From Bimastos eiseni (Eukaryota > Annelida > Clitellata > Crassiclitellata > Lumbricidae), in NCBI GenBank assembly GCA_959347315.1, contig OY365806.1:53001862-53065861 (forward strand): a stretch of DNA of 64,000 bases, given 5' to 3'. Positions 31,100 through 43,515 of this stretch are shown here, piece by piece (positions within the stretch are counted from its first letter, which is position 1; each line of letters begins with the position of its first letter). The notes below the pieces were generated by a model that did no database searches, had not been told where the DNA came from, and was given only the letters and a program-made list of their open reading frames with translations. Both the position numbers and the translations under genes were made by a program.

Positions 31100-33810
31100 A
31101 AGAATTCAGAACCCTCCTCTCTACCACTGCTGCCACTCCTCATGAATTCTTGTTCACAGGAGATTTCAACATACATGTTGATAATCCATGTGATTTATTT
31201 GCCACCGAATTCCTCACGCTCTTGTCATCCACTAACTTGGTCCAATATGTCAACTTTCCCACCCACTGTCACAACCATGCACTTGATCTCATCGTCATGG
31301 TTCCCATTCATTTCATTGCAGATCATTTCATCACATTCATTTTGTCACAGATCATTTCGTTGCATTTTTAAAAATGACACTAATCCTGACCCTAAACGAC
31401 CCTCACCACGCATACCCTGCCCTAAACGACTCACCAGGGGCGTTCAGGTAGGGGGTGAGGTTCGGAGGCAAATGCCTCCAATTTCAGGTTGGGGGGGGGG
31501 ATTTTTTGTGTCTTAAAGAGGATTATCTTGCCTTCCTGACACTTAGGACTGAGGTTGCCTCCATCACTTAGAAGGCGGATTCATGCCCCTGACCCTCACC
31601 ACGCATAACCTGACCATAAACAACCATCGTTATGCATACCCTGACCCTAACTGACCCTCACCATGCATAACCTGACTCTAACCGACCCTCGCCACGCATA
31701 ACCTGACCCTAACCGGCCATCACCACGCACTTGACCCTAACCGATCGTCACAATTCTGATCCTGGCCCTAACCGATATGCGACGAAATGAATTGCGACTA
31801 AATGATCTGTGGCGAAATGATCTGCGAAGAAATAAATGCGACGAAGCGATCTGCGATGAAGTGAGCTGAGACGAAATGAACGGTCACATCATCTCACTCT
31901 AAGTTGTCGCCAGATATTTCTTTCTCTTTTGATACACCTTCCGATCATTATCCCATATTCACTTGCCTTTACATTCTACCTTCTCAACGTCCTGATCCTG
32001 TCGCACGTTCTTTCTGCCGCATCAGTTCCATAATCATTGAAGCCTTCATGCAAGATCTCTCCGTTTCAGACCTCGTTCTAAATCCTCCATCCTGTTTTGA
32101 TGATCTTCTGACTCTCTACAATACCACTATATCCATGCTCCTTGACAAACGTGTTCCTACTATCACCAAATCTGGATCTTACACCAACAATTCTTGGTAT
32201 AATTCTTATCTCCAGGCTTTCAAATATTTCCGTCGATGACTCGAGCGCACCTACAAATGAACCCGGGATCCTCAAGTGCTTTCTGTCCTAAAATCGGTAC
32301 AAATAAATACCACCACCTTCTTGCTAAGGCTAAAATGAGATTCTACTCCTCGTTGGTCCAATCTCGATCCTCTAATCCTCACCTTCTTTGGAAAACTATA
32401 AATCAACTCCTCCATTGGAACTCCTCAAGCCCACTTCCAAACTCGCTTCCATCTTCTTCTATAGCTGAATCGTTCTTTTCTTTATTCTCTAGAAAAATTA
32501 CTATGCTCTGTCTCTGTCTTCAATCACTCATTTCTAAAACCACAATCGATCCACTTCTAGAAGTTCCCTCCTCTATTCATGACTCTCCTTCTTCCCCACC
32601 TCTATCATCATTATGCGCCTTCGAACCAACATCTGAGACCGAAATATTCAATATGCTACGATCTCTTCCTAACAGGCAGTGCGAACTCGACCCTATACCC
32701 ACCTCCTTATTTAAGAGCTGCGCATCTATCCTTGTTCCTGTCATTACCAAAATAATCAACCTCTCTTTATAAACTGGCAACTTTCCTCAACTCCTCAGGC
32801 TATTGTCACTCCACTCCTCAAGAAACCATTGCTTTACAAAGAAATTCTTTCATACTATCGACCTGTCTGCAACCTGTCATTCATTTCTAAATTACTCAAA
32901 TGCATTGTGCTGTCCCGGATAAATGATTACCTGACTTCCAACTTGCTCCTAAATCCACACCAGTCTGGCTTTACAAAGCGGCCCTCAACAGAAACCCTCC
33001 TCACATCTCTCTACAATAAACTTGTTTCTGCCATTTCTCTTCAACAAGTCTCCTGTGTCTGCCTCCTTGATATCTCTGCAGCCTTTAATACCATTGACCA
33101 CAATATATTGCTCCAGAGGCTGCCTACCTGTTTCGGATCAACCGTGATTCTGCATCCACCCACACATTCATTGCAAATTCTCCTGTCTGTGACCTAGGCA
33201 TAATCTTTGACCAAAACCTCGTGCTTCATGCATATACGTGATCTTGGTAGAATTCGCCCTATGCTTGACTCCAAAACTGCATCAACAATAGTCACATCAA
33301 TAGTTCACGCTAAATTGGATTACTATAATTCTCTTTTCCTCTATATAGACACCCAATTAAACAGCCTCCAAGCCATTCAGAATGCTCTTGCCGTGCTGCC
33401 ACCAAAACCTCAAAGCATCACCATAGCACTCTTGCCCTCAAATCACTCTGCTGGCTCAAAATACCTGAATGGATTGAATATAAGGTCATTTCACTCACCT
33501 ACGACAAACTGCAATCTTCACATCCCACATATCTCCGTCTGTTGTTCACGATTCAACCACATTGTTCAACCCCTTCCTCTTCCACCCTCACTCTGCTTCG
33601 CCCTCCGGTGACAACATCACTCAAATTTGCAAATCACTCCATAGCCATTGCTGTCCTGCCTCTTTGGAACAAATTCCCTCCAGCATTAAGCATTAAGACA
33701 AATATCCGATCCGTCCTACGAACTCACAAACACCTCACCTCTTGCTGTACCATCACAGGTCTTTCATTCACAACTGAAAACACTGCTCTTTTGCAAATCC
33801 TATCCTGATT
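31100..33810 (+). mobile_element. L2/CR1-like non-LTR retrotransposon, degenerate and invaded
   Basis: Endonuclease blocks (F-T-G-D-F-N-I-H-V-D at about 31156) resume after an insert at 31.30-31.89 kb with F-D-T-P-S-D-H-Y-P-I-F. RT blocks follow: L-D-P-I-P-T-S-L-F, S-Y-Y-R-P-V-C-N-L-S-F, H-Q-S-G-F-T-K-R-P-S-T-E-T-L-L and F-N-T-I-D-H-N-I-L. The Y-x-D-D block is missing, probably deleted near 33180. A C-terminal thumb part (A-K-L-D-Y-Y-N-S-L-F) remains, and the 3' end continues after the hAT element at 33831. Confidence 0.8.
31300..31893. mobile_element. Foldback element with CGAAATGA-type arms, inside the L2-like LINE
   Basis: The left arm is repeats of TTCATTTCnTTGCAGATCATTTC. The right arm is the inverted set (GCGACGAAATGATCTG). 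The core is about ten units of GACCCTAACCGACCCTCACCACGCATAACCT. Removal would bring the LINE endonuclease blocks closer to continuity. The same family is present at 53.2 kb. Confidence 0.75.
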
Positions 33811-33830
33811 CCTTCTCCTCCCCCTTCATC

Positions 33831-34672
33831 CAGTGTTGGGCATGAGACCAAGACCGAGACCAAGACCGGGTGGCCCGAGATCAAGACCAAGACCGGGTGG
33901 TCCGAGACCAAGACCGAGGGTCCAAGACCAAGACTGATGCTATTTTTTTATAAGCAATTCAATTAAAACGAAATACCATGCTTAAAACGTTAATGTTATT
34001 GCTGAAGAATACTAATCTTAATAATGGTCCAGAAAAAGTTTTACCGGCCAGTCTGAACTTTTATGGGTTCAGCCCTTAGCTTTGGCCTGAGAATATCACA
34101 CTAGAAATTACTTACAGTATACGATAGGTAAATACTTTCAGACATCTGAACAAGTAGATTGATGTTCCGTTTGAATTATGTAGGCGTACTTGAACTCGAA
34201 TTGTAGGTTAAGAGTGACTACACGTGGTCCACCACATAATTATTAGATTGTTTCAAAACCTTGAAATTTGTGAAAACAAATTTTGAAATGGCTGGTTCCG
34301 TTGCAAATGCATTTTTTTGCCCACAGTAACATGTATATATAGATGATCAACACGTCAAAACCCGATAACAATCGCATGGGGCTTAAACACAGGTGTCTCT
34401 AATCGAAAATAACCGACAAATATCAAAGAAATTGCTCTGATGTGGCAAATGACCAAGAACGCTAACCTAAGATGGAGACCAATCCCAAGATCATTCCTTT
34501 AAGACCAAGACCAAGACCGACGCATTCTAGACCAAGACCGATGGTCTGAGACCCAGCCCAGGACCGATGCATTCGAGACCAAGACCGAACAGTTTTCCGG
34601 TCTCGAGACCGTCTCAAGACCGTCTTGAGACCGTCTCGAGGCCAAGACCGCGGTCTTGAGACCACATCTCTG
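33831..34672. mobile_element. hAT-like non-autonomous element with GACCAAGACCG arms
   Basis: It starts CAGTGTTGGGCATGAGACC and ends with the inverted GGTCTTGAGACCACATCTCTG. Inner arms are tandem GACCAAGACCG motifs in opposite orientations. Flanks CCTTCATC (33823-33830) and CCTCCATC (34673-34680) fit an 8-bp target duplication with one change. No coding capacity. Confidence 0.75.
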
Positions 34673-34680
34673 CCTCCATC

Positions 34681-36640
34681 CTCTCGCCGTTTCAACTCCA
34701 AACACCATCCACCTCAGCTTCACCTCAGCTGTCTGCCTGACTGACTCTCTGGATTTTTACCCTTGCCTATCAATTCTGTTTTGATTAAGGGGTCATTGCA
34801 TAATTACATAACGCTTGAAGGGAGGTGGGTGGGGTGCTGCAAAACGTTACAAAGCGTGATGGGGCTGGGTGGGGGGGTTAGCTGAACATTACGTAATGTT
34901 TTTTTTTAAAACTAATTAGTAACTGATTTGATTAAAGATACTCAATCTAAACTATAAACCAAAGATCAAGATTTTCTTTGAGTCACGAAGGCTTGAGTAG
35001 GAACGGAACGCTCTGGCGAAATGAAATTTATACAAAACGTTCTTCTCCCAATTTCTCTGGCAAAATGAAATTTATACAAAACGTTCTTCTCCCAATTTCT
35101 CAGCTAATGTGAAATATATTCAGAAAGGCGGGGTTAATTTGAAACGTCATGTGAAAGTGGGGCGAAATTCAATATGCAAATGAAGTGCGTTTGATATGCG
35201 TCAATATTATGATCGTCTACATTTAGCTTCCGAAATTTGAACATTTTTAGATTCGATATTAAAACAACCACTATTTCCAATCGCATCATCTGAAGACGCA
35301 TTAGTTAAACAACTTGTGACGACTGACATGCAAATATAGTACTAGTATATGACCACCAAAAACGAACAGGGCTGCCGCGCGAAATGGCGGACCTACTTCT
35401 TAAGGAGGTCTGGTGATGCCTGTGTTAGTTAAGAAAGACACAATCGGGGCACACCAGCCGAGTTCAAAATTCAGTCCCAAGTGAAGCTGGGCTATAAGGC
35501 TAGTAGGCCTAGCATATAAATTTGCACTTAAATAGCATTTAGCCTCATAGCCTACACGTGGTGGTGCAATCGAAGATTACGATACATCGTGTAATGTGCA
35601 CATACTGCACACGGTTATTTAGTTGTTACACATTACTAGCAAGGTTAAAATAATGTCCGACCCGTGATTTTGGCAGATAAACGGCTAGTGCTAATAATAA
35701 TAATAATTAAATATGCTATTTTTTTAAATAAAAATTGTGTTGAATTAAATATGCTAAAATGCACCTTTACATGATTATTTATTACCAATTGGTGCTCATA
35801 AAGGTTGGTTAGGGCTAGGTCTGGCCTTGTGAGGTCAGTAAGTAAGTAAGTATATTATTTAATCATGTCTCCCAATGAAAAAGATAACATGACATGTACA
35901 GACAAAATGTGCAAGTATGATAAAAATTATGTATCTATATATATATATATGTACACTGTGTCCCGATGAAAAGTAGACCCCCCCAGAAATGTAGCAATTT
36001 TCAGAACAATAGTAGTGGACATAGCAACACGAAATCCTAATTCCGTTTGGAAATGTTGACGATTTGGTCAAGGTTATGAACATTTGAAATACAGTACAAA
36101 AAAGGGTAACATGGGATTCTACAACAGCCACAAGGAAACGTTTAATCACAGCTGGGCTAGTAGTTATGAAGAAAGGAATAGCCTACTACCGCCATATCTC
36201 CTATTCGCGAATACATACTTCGAAAATAAAGATACGCCTTGTATGGTATTCGCAAAGGTTGGAGTAGGCTATGCCATGGAATAACTTCGCCAGCAGACAA
36301 AATGGCGCCGGGAATATTCCTGCAGTCTACGTTATTTAATTGGTTATAGGTTAAGCGCATGTGCAGAATTATTTATAGTCTACGTCTAAGATTGGTCTAT
36401 GCCGCAGTCAACTTGGTAACGAATGAAAACAATAATAATGGAGTTTTGGTGCCGTGATTGGTACAAATTCAGAGCAATTATGACAAAAAGCAGTTGGCTT
36501 GATAGAATAGTAAATTATAACAGAAAAATAAATATTTGGCATAAAAGAAAAGTGAATTATAACAGATAAATAACTATTTCTTGGAATATAAAAGTTTTGT
36601 GATCGGTAGGAGGCGAATTTGTCCAACACTGGTAGGCACT
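34681..36640. other. Intergenic or intronic sequence, no gene recognised
   Basis: It contains a duplicated 40-bp block (TGGCGAAATGAAATTTATAC, twice near 35015-35095), an AAGTAAGTAAGT run at 35838, and a short TA run at 35935-35952. An ATGGCGGAC start-like context at 35383 leads to a stop after ten codons. Confidence 0.4.
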
Positions 36641-36649
36641 TTAGATGTT

Positions 36650-38355
36650 ATTCTTTGGCAATACAAACTCCAAAGGAAAAGTTCACTCACAAATGCACAC
36701 AAAAAGGCTGAAGGATGAGGTCTTGGAAAGTGTAATAAGGGTTATGAGAGTGTATGATACTTGGACAGAGTTTAAGGAAGTTATGAAAGACAGTATTAAG
36801 AAGATCATATAAAAACACGAAGCACAAATAAGAGGAGACATTTGGTAACACGAAAGGTTCAAAGAGGAGGACAAGGAATTACACTTGGGATGAATTCTCA
36901 GAGGTTGAAGAAGGAATCAAAGAACGGGATTGTGACACTGTAGAAAGACTCGAGAATATATACATATATATATACAAATCAACAGATGAGCTCAATCACG
37001 AATCACGCTCAAGTATATATATATATATATATAAGCAAGAGTTTATAGAACTATGTTAGAAACAGGCAGAAAAGGAAAGAAAGGGTATAGGGCCGTTGGA
37101 AAAGAACGAGAGAAGAGAGAAGTTTTTTGAAGTAGCTACTGAAGTATTCAATAAATACTTAAGATCATTGTTTTTGTAGGAAAAGTAAGGAACCATCTCT
37201 GAGCCCATTCAAGCATTTCTTACATTGGAGGTAAAGAACTAACACAGTTAATGTATGCCCTATTCTAATGAAAATGTGGTAGAACAGCTGAAACGGTTGA
37301 AACTGACAAAAGTCCATGAGTAAATTAGCTACATCCTTAATTCTTACTTGGAGGGAGGGAAGAAATTGGAGTGGTTTTAGCATAGAACTTCAATAAATCC
37401 TTACATGTTGAAGTGTGCCTTCATAATACCAGTGCTTAAGAAGGGAAACTTAAGCAAACCACATGGCACATAGCCTAACTATAGATCAGTTGAATCGGCA
37501 TAGGTAGCAAGTTGTCTGGCTGGATGAGAGTGTTAAGTTCAGTGCCTCAAAGAATAGTCTTGGGCCATACTTATATATGGGCCATAGTTATACTTTTTTA
37601 GTAATGACATAGATGATAGAATTTTATCGACAATTTGTAAGTTTGCACATGCAAAACTATTTAGAGCAGTGGGTGGTGAAACAGAAGTGACGATACTGCA
37701 GGATAATCTTAGAAGAATGTTCAGAAGGTCATATGACTGTCAGGTGCTGTTTAACTGGGAAAAAAGCTCAGTAATTCATATGGGAAGAGAAACAGTGAGT
37801 TTTCATTAAATAGGGTAAAGCTTTGAAAGTGAGCGAGGAAGAAAGGGACTTGGGAGTGATTATGTACAAGAGTACAAAACATGCAAGACTGAGGCAGCAA
37901 AGAAGGCTAACAAAAGCTAGGCATGATTAGAAGGGCAATAAGTCACCAAAGACTGAGGTTGTATACATCACTAAATAAGCCACAGTTTGAATACTCCATA
38001 TTTAGAGCTAGACATGGCAAAGTTGGAGAAAGTGGAAAGACGAGCTACAAAAATTATATGGGGCTACAAGCCACAAAGAAAGGCTGAATAGGTGTGCACT
38101 AACAACATTGGAGATTACGAGGAGCAACGGAGCCCTAACTGAAGCCAACAAGATTGTTACTGGAAAGGGGGCAGTGCAGTCATGTAGGTTTTTGGAATTA
38201 GGAAGGCATCTCGAGGACACTGGCATGACTTATTTAAGAAATCGAAAGGTGCTTAGGCAGTCATTCTCAGTTCAAGAGTTGTACAATGGTGGAATAGTAT
38301 AGATGATAGTACTGTCACTGCTTTTAAGAGGAAGCTAGGAAAATTGGGCTATTAG
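36650..38355 (+). mobile_element. Old non-LTR RT element, heavily degraded
   Basis: Short blocks in order are L-S-G-W-M-R, V-P-Q-R-I-V-L-G, F-A-H-A-K (where a Y/F-A-D-D-T motif would be), C-Q-V-L-F-N-W-E-K, L-G-V-I-M-Y-K, K-K-A-N-K-S and R-R-A-T-K-I-I-W-G-Y. A C-terminal R-K-L-G-K-L-G-Y tail closes it near 38355. The order is that of a CR1-group RT. Many stops. Confidence 0.6.
36955..37035. repeat. Two short TA microsatellites
   Basis: TATA runs at about 36957-36976 and 37014-37035. Confidence 0.85.
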
Positions 38356-39190
38356 TCTAAGCACGACCCAGGTCAAATACTGCAGTGGTTCTAGCAGACT
38401 AAAAGTCTTTTGAACCACTTTAAACCCTTAATTGTTGTTTTATACTGAGCCTTTAAATAAGCCCCCTTTTATAAGCATATGGTTTCTATTGACACTGTTT
38501 GCCTACTTTAAATTTATGACTTATTTTCAATTCATTCAAGTAGTTTTCTCAGCCTGAGACTAAATCCTATAAATTATGGTGACATTTCTAGTTATGTTGA
38601 AAGTAGAAAATTCTAAAATGCATCAATGAGCTTATGAGGAAATCTCTATCCCTGACAATTGCATAACAGCTTTGAGCTTTATGTTGTTGGCACATGTTAT
38701 CGGGCATGTGCCATATAGAGGCATGTGCCATGTATACATGGCCCATGACTCATAGGGCACGGGTTTGATTTGTGGCTGACTGGCTAAAACGGTTGGAGAA
38801 GGAACTAATTACAGAAAATCAATGGTAGGCAGGCCTAACTACATTATCCATGCTACGTCATGCAAGCGCGACCTTCGAATGCAATATCATCAGTTACTTT
38901 GTGGCATTTGAACATCTTTGATGGCGAAAATGAGGCACAGTATAAATTTCGCTGTTGGTGAAGGCGACAGATTAATCATAGAACCTCTTAAACACTTTTT
39001 GACGTCTAAAACGATTGAACGTCATCGAATGCGACGAATTACAATGGCTGCCATCTTTGTTTACATTGCCCGTATGCTAGGCGTAGAGGACTTACTCCTA
39101 CTTCAGAATCGAAGTAGACTTACACCTAGTATAGAGGGCTGCGCTGCTCTTATAATTACCAACATAACCCACTACACCGGCGTAGGCCAT
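38356..39190. other. Unassigned sequence with one 102-codon ORF
   Basis: ORF 38918-39226 has no recognisable domain. An ATGGCAGCC start-like motif on the minus strand near 39040 lacks a following long frame. Confidence 0.3.
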
Positions 39191-39191
39191 T

Positions 39192-39720
39192 TTATGTCGG
39201 TAGTAGGAGATACGCGACCCACATAGCTACCGGCCCAAGAGCGCTCCCGACCCCGGTACCGCTAAAAAGAACAGTTTTAAGGCGAGTATAAAAGGAGTCT
39301 GAGTGGACCCTTGGCAACAACTGGAACACTAATGGGAGCTTGTTCCAGAGCAAAGGACCAACCACTGAGAAGGCACGATTCTGTTTAGTAGTTGTATGGG
39401 CAAATGGGAGGGACAATAAGCAGGCCTCACTCAGTAGAGCTGATAGAACAGCGATCTGGTACACTCAAAGTAGAGTTACAGAGATCACGAAGATAGGCAG
39501 GGGCGAGACCCAGCAAGGTCTGCCATACCAAAGAGAAGATGCGGTACGAGATTCACTGTTGGAGGGGGAGCCAGTGGAGCACATCCAGCATATAGCCAGA
39601 ATATCTCTGGCTATCTCTTGTCGGATGCATTCTGAACTTTGGCCATATCGGCCAAAGTTCAGAATGCATCCGACAAGACGTGCAGCAGAAGAAAGTTGCT
39701 CATATTCTCATATAAGGTTG
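39192..39720 (-). mobile_element. CR1-like LINE 3' tail fragment ending in a snap-back hairpin
   Basis: The minus strand encodes R-A-F-S-V-V-G-P-L-L-W-N-K-L-P, the CR1-type C-terminus, from about 39390 down. The higher-coordinate side holds the perfect inverted repeat at 39616-39678. Confidence 0.7.
39616..39678. repeat. Perfect 29-bp inverted repeat with 5-base loop
   Basis: Arms 39616-39644 and 39650-39678 are exact reverse complements; the loop is ATATC. Such a clean palindrome in an old LINE tail suggests a recent template-switch event. Confidence 0.95.
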
Positions 39721-40192
39721 CTAGTTGTGTTTTAACATAAAATCTGTTTTATGATCACATGGGAAAATCCAGGGAGTTGTTCTACGGGGAGATGTCCGGG
39801 AAGAAATGTCCGGAACTCCTAGATTTGTTAAACAGGAACAGCCCCTGGTAGATCTATGATTAGTGATTACTCCCGGTTATTATATCATGCTCATTCAAAT
39901 GTTTCTATATGATTTTATATTGTAGACGACAGCTGTGCAGCCACTGTGTTTGGCTAAAGTTGTGAAATTGTTGATGGATCCACATTCAGTAAGAATTTTA
40001 AACAATTGCTAGCATGCTGAAATTGATTGTGGTGCATTTTCATAAAATGTATGATATACATTTATGAAATAATGCCCCTTCTTTTATCTCCTAAATGAAC
40101 CTTGGCACAATGGATTTGGTACTCTCCTTCATACAGTCATATCTAAAAGTTGGTTGCTTATGTTCACCTATTCCAACCCTGAAGGCATTTTA

Positions 40193-40530
40193 AATTTATT
40201 TATTTGTTGGATTTATATAGCGCCCCTTCATGACATCTACTCAGAAGCGCTCCTGACCCAACCCCGACTAAACAGGAGAGTCTTAAGATTGGTATAAAAC
40301 ATGGTTGATTGTCCTCTGGGCACATGGCAGAGGCATTCCAGGTTGCAGGACCAGCAACCGAGATGGTTCGGCGCTGCCTCATGGAAGTCCGAGAGCGAGG
40401 GACAAGAAGCTCAACCTGTCAGGAAGAATGGAGGGAGCCTTGGCGTTGGACACTTAGTGTGGAACAGCGTAGTTCCCACAGGTATCTGGGAGCTGATCCC
40501 TCGATACAGTGCCATACCAATGATGAGACC
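40193..40530 (-). mobile_element. CR1-like LINE 3' tail fragment
   Basis: The minus strand carries R-T-I-S-V-A-G-P-A-T-W-N and then an untranslated tail ending GGCGCTATATAAATCC and an AAT-rich run, the same tail family as at 8.3 and 39.2 kb. Confidence 0.65.
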
Positions 40531-40800
40531 CATAAAAGTTAATTATGAGGATGATATCCTCATATTTACTCTGAACTCAGGAAATCAGTGCCTCACCTTT
40601 TGTCATCCTCTCTATCTTTATGATTATTTAATCAAATTTTAGCCATTCCATAAATTCCTGGTCTCTTTAGAAATTCTTATACTGGCTACTTCAGTGTGTA
40701 CATGGCCACAATTCAAACAGGATTGTGGATATCTTATCCACTTTTTATTAAATTTGGCACAATGATGTTGATTGTTGTTTGACTGTTGTGTGTAATTATC

Positions 40801-41365
40801 AGTGATGGGCACCAACTACCTGACTAGTAGTTAAAACTACTTCCTAATTACTTTTAAAATATGTAGTTATAACTACTATTTAACTGCTTTAGATGACCAG
40901 TAGTTATAACTACTTTTGTAACTACCACATAAGTAGTTAACTACTTTTACAACTACTTTGCTAATGTTATGTCATGGTGCATTGATAGTCACCAAAGCAG
41001 TATGCAAATTTATTGCCAGTATTAATTGCGAATATTCAATGTAAGTAATAAAATCAGAGACACAATGCCTTATCTAATTGTAAACTAACAAGGACAAGAA
41101 CTAAAAGCACATGCTACAAAGCACCCTGGTCAGAGCACAGTTTTAGCAGTAACATAAGCCAACATGTTACAACTACAAAAATGTCTAGCCTACAAAGTCC
41201 AGAACTGTAAAACTCTTAGAAAATGTTAATGTTCAGAATCAAAAAGTAGTGCATATATATTATACTACAAGTGATATATACTACCTCACTGTATATCTCA
41301 CCTTTTTGCTGTCTGCAGCAACCGTGCTTCTTCAATTCCTCATCCTCGTACGTTGCCAATTTGCC
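40801..41365 (+). repeat. First unit of a tandem duplication of a hAT-like element
   Basis: It begins CAGTGATGGGCACCAACTAC, followed by inverted GTAGTTATAACTAC motifs and a unique body. The body (from GTCAGAGCACAGTTTTAGC to CTCGTACGTTGCCAAT) is repeated in the next unit at high identity. Confidence 0.8.
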
Positions 41366-41886
41366 AGTGATGGGCACCAACTACTTGACTAGTAGCTGAA
41401 ACTACTTCTTACTTTTAAAATATGTAGTTATATCTACTATTTAACTACTTTAGATGTCAAGTAGTTATAACTACTTTTGTAACTACTAAACAAGTAGTTA
41501 ACTACTTTTAAAACCACTTTGCTAATATGGTTTGTGGGGCACAGTCGCCGATTGGTTAGAGTGGTCAGCCTGTAACGTTCAGTGTGTGCTGAGTGAGTGG
41601 GTTCGACCCTCGCCGGGGAGCAAGTCCTGACCTTGAGCTACTCCTTCGTGCACAAATCACCCTGATCAGAGCACAGTTTTAGCAGTAACATAAGCCAACT
41701 TGTTACAGCTACAAAAATGTCTAGCCTACAAAGTCCAGAACTGTAAAACTCTTAAAAAATGTTCATGTTCAGAATCAAAAAGTATTATACTACAAGTGAT
41801 ATATACTATATCACAGTATATCTCACCTTTTGCTATCTGCATCAACCATGCTTCTTCAATTCCTCACCCTCGTACGTTACCAATCG
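41366..41886 (+). repeat. Second unit of the tandem duplication, carrying a SINE
   Basis: It starts with the same CAGTGATGGGCACCAACTAC end, then GTAGTT motifs, a SINE (41530-41650) in place of about 130 bp of unit 1, and the shared body to about 41883. Confidence 0.8.
41530..41650 (+). mobile_element. tRNA-derived SINE
   Basis: A-box-like GATTGGTTAGAGTGG (about 41550-41564) and B-box GGGTTCGACCCTC (about 41599-41611) give a Pol III promoter layout. The same head (GGCACAGTnGCnGATnGGTTAGAG) occurs inverted at 63.34-63.48 kb. Confidence 0.8.
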
Positions 41887-43364
41887 TCGCTCAGATCTAT
41901 CTCGCCCATAACTGAATGCCCTGCTTACCGTTGTGTCTCTGTCTCTGTCTGTTTGTCTCTCTTTCTAGGTCTGTCTCTGTCTGGCTCTGTCTGTCTCTGT
42001 CTCTCTCTCTCACCCCTGTCATTCTTGACTCGACAATCACCTCTTTCAGACCCACTTGTAACCCGGCCACCTATTTATGGTAATCCAGCCATGTACTGGC
42101 TGTTTTCCTCATTCCTTAGCCCATCATAAGCCCCAACCCTCTAAGACCGCTTTCCTCTAGTTCTTATCGCGCAACAGTCTCCAGGTATGCCATTAACTCT
42201 TTGGCGACTAATTGTTTTTTTTTACAAATTTACTATTATATCTTTATGTAGATGAAAACACTAAAAATTTTCAGTAATTTGCACATGCAGTATATCATTT
42301 TGTTCATATTATATTTCCTTGTCATAATTTGTAATGGAAATGTTTATCAGTTGATGCATTTAACTAAATAACTACAAATATATTAAAAGTTTTATAAAAA
42401 TTAAATGTAAATTACGAAATTATAAATAAATAAAAAAATTAAATGAACATAATAAATGTCAGCAAATACATCATAATGTAGCCATTTGTATGGCAAACAT
42501 GAAGGAACTGCTAAAAAGCTTAGAAAATAAAGAATTTTTTCAAAATATGATCTTATATTACTTCTTGTCAATGATTACAACGGCACTAAAAACATCTTAA
42601 CTTCGCAGCGGCCGAATTCCAATCCCAAATTCTCGCATCGGCAAACTTATTTTATTAGATATTTGTATATACAATACCTAACAGCATTAAATTTTATTGA
42701 ATGCTGTAATATTAGCTTTTGAACATGGTTGATGAATAAATACATTTGACTACAGAAAGTGCATTTGATTACAGAAAAGAGACCCAGGATGTCATGTCTC
42801 GATGTATAGATAGGGACACTGATCGAGTCTTGCTGACTCTGTGTTCTGGCCCAAAACATCCGCATATATGTTTCAAGAAACTTTAAAATATTCGCTGAAT
42901 GTAATAATTGGGCTTTTGGGGACTTGGTTGATGAATAAAAGCACATGACTTCAGAGAAGATGCCAATAACCAAAGTCGAGACATAGGTATTTAAATTTAA
43001 ATGCCTAAATGTAAATTTTAGCCAAAACACCAGCACCTTTGTGCTACTGACATTACGAAACTATTGGAAAGAACCATGTAAAGGATTTATTCGACTTCAG
43101 CAATGTTTCTTCTACCTCACAGATATAAATAGAACTATAAATATAGCTTAATACAGACTAGAGGATGCGTTTTCTGTGTGTGGTCGTTATGGCATTATGC
43201 CTTAGGCTCTTTCTATAGTTCTGAGAGGAATGCACTTCCTCACAATGAAACAGTTACATAGCGAATTTACTCATGAGATTATTATGGGCAACGTCCATGT
43301 CTGTTGTGAAATAACAGAAATTCCTGTAAGATGGAATTAGTAAATAGGAAAAAATGTAGTTAAT
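41887..43364. other. AT-rich sequence with a direct repeat
   Basis: Two copies of a block of about 90 bp (GTTGATGAATAAA...TCGAGACAT type) lie at about 42700-42800 and 42890-42985. A CT-rich TCTGTCTCTGTC run lies at 41938-42010. A 129-codon minus-strand ORF (42647-43036) spans the direct repeat and shows no known domain. Confidence 0.4.
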
Positions 43365-43515
43365 GTGAAATATTGTAGTTACCTTAAAACTACTTGATAA
43401 AAGTTGTTATAACTATTTTTTAGACTACTTCTTAAAAACTAGTTATAACTACTAGGCAACTACTTCTATAGTAGTTATAGCTACTAGTTAATAACTACAG
43501 TAGAGTAGTAGGACA
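43365..43515. repeat. GTAGTTATAACTAC-type arm cluster
   Basis: Dense inverted GTAGTT/AACTAC motifs as at 40.8 and 41.4 kb; probably another end of the same non-autonomous family. Confidence 0.65.

Noticed and set aside
35383..35415. ATGGCGGAC start-like context
   Set aside because: Stop after ten codons and no strong donor.
38918..39226. 102-codon ORF and an opposite ATGGCAGCC start
   Set aside because: No domain; the opposite start is followed by a stop within ten codons.
39616..39678. microRNA precursor
   Set aside because: Perfect 29-bp stem with a 5-base loop in a LINE tail is unlike a pre-miRNA; template switching is more likely.
41549..41611. True tRNA gene
   Set aside because: A and B boxes are present but no foldable acceptor stem; the same unit is dispersed and tailed, so it is a SINE.
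42647..43036. 129-codon minus-strand ORF
   Set aside because: It spans a direct repeat of about 90 bp and encodes two related low-information segments; likely chance.
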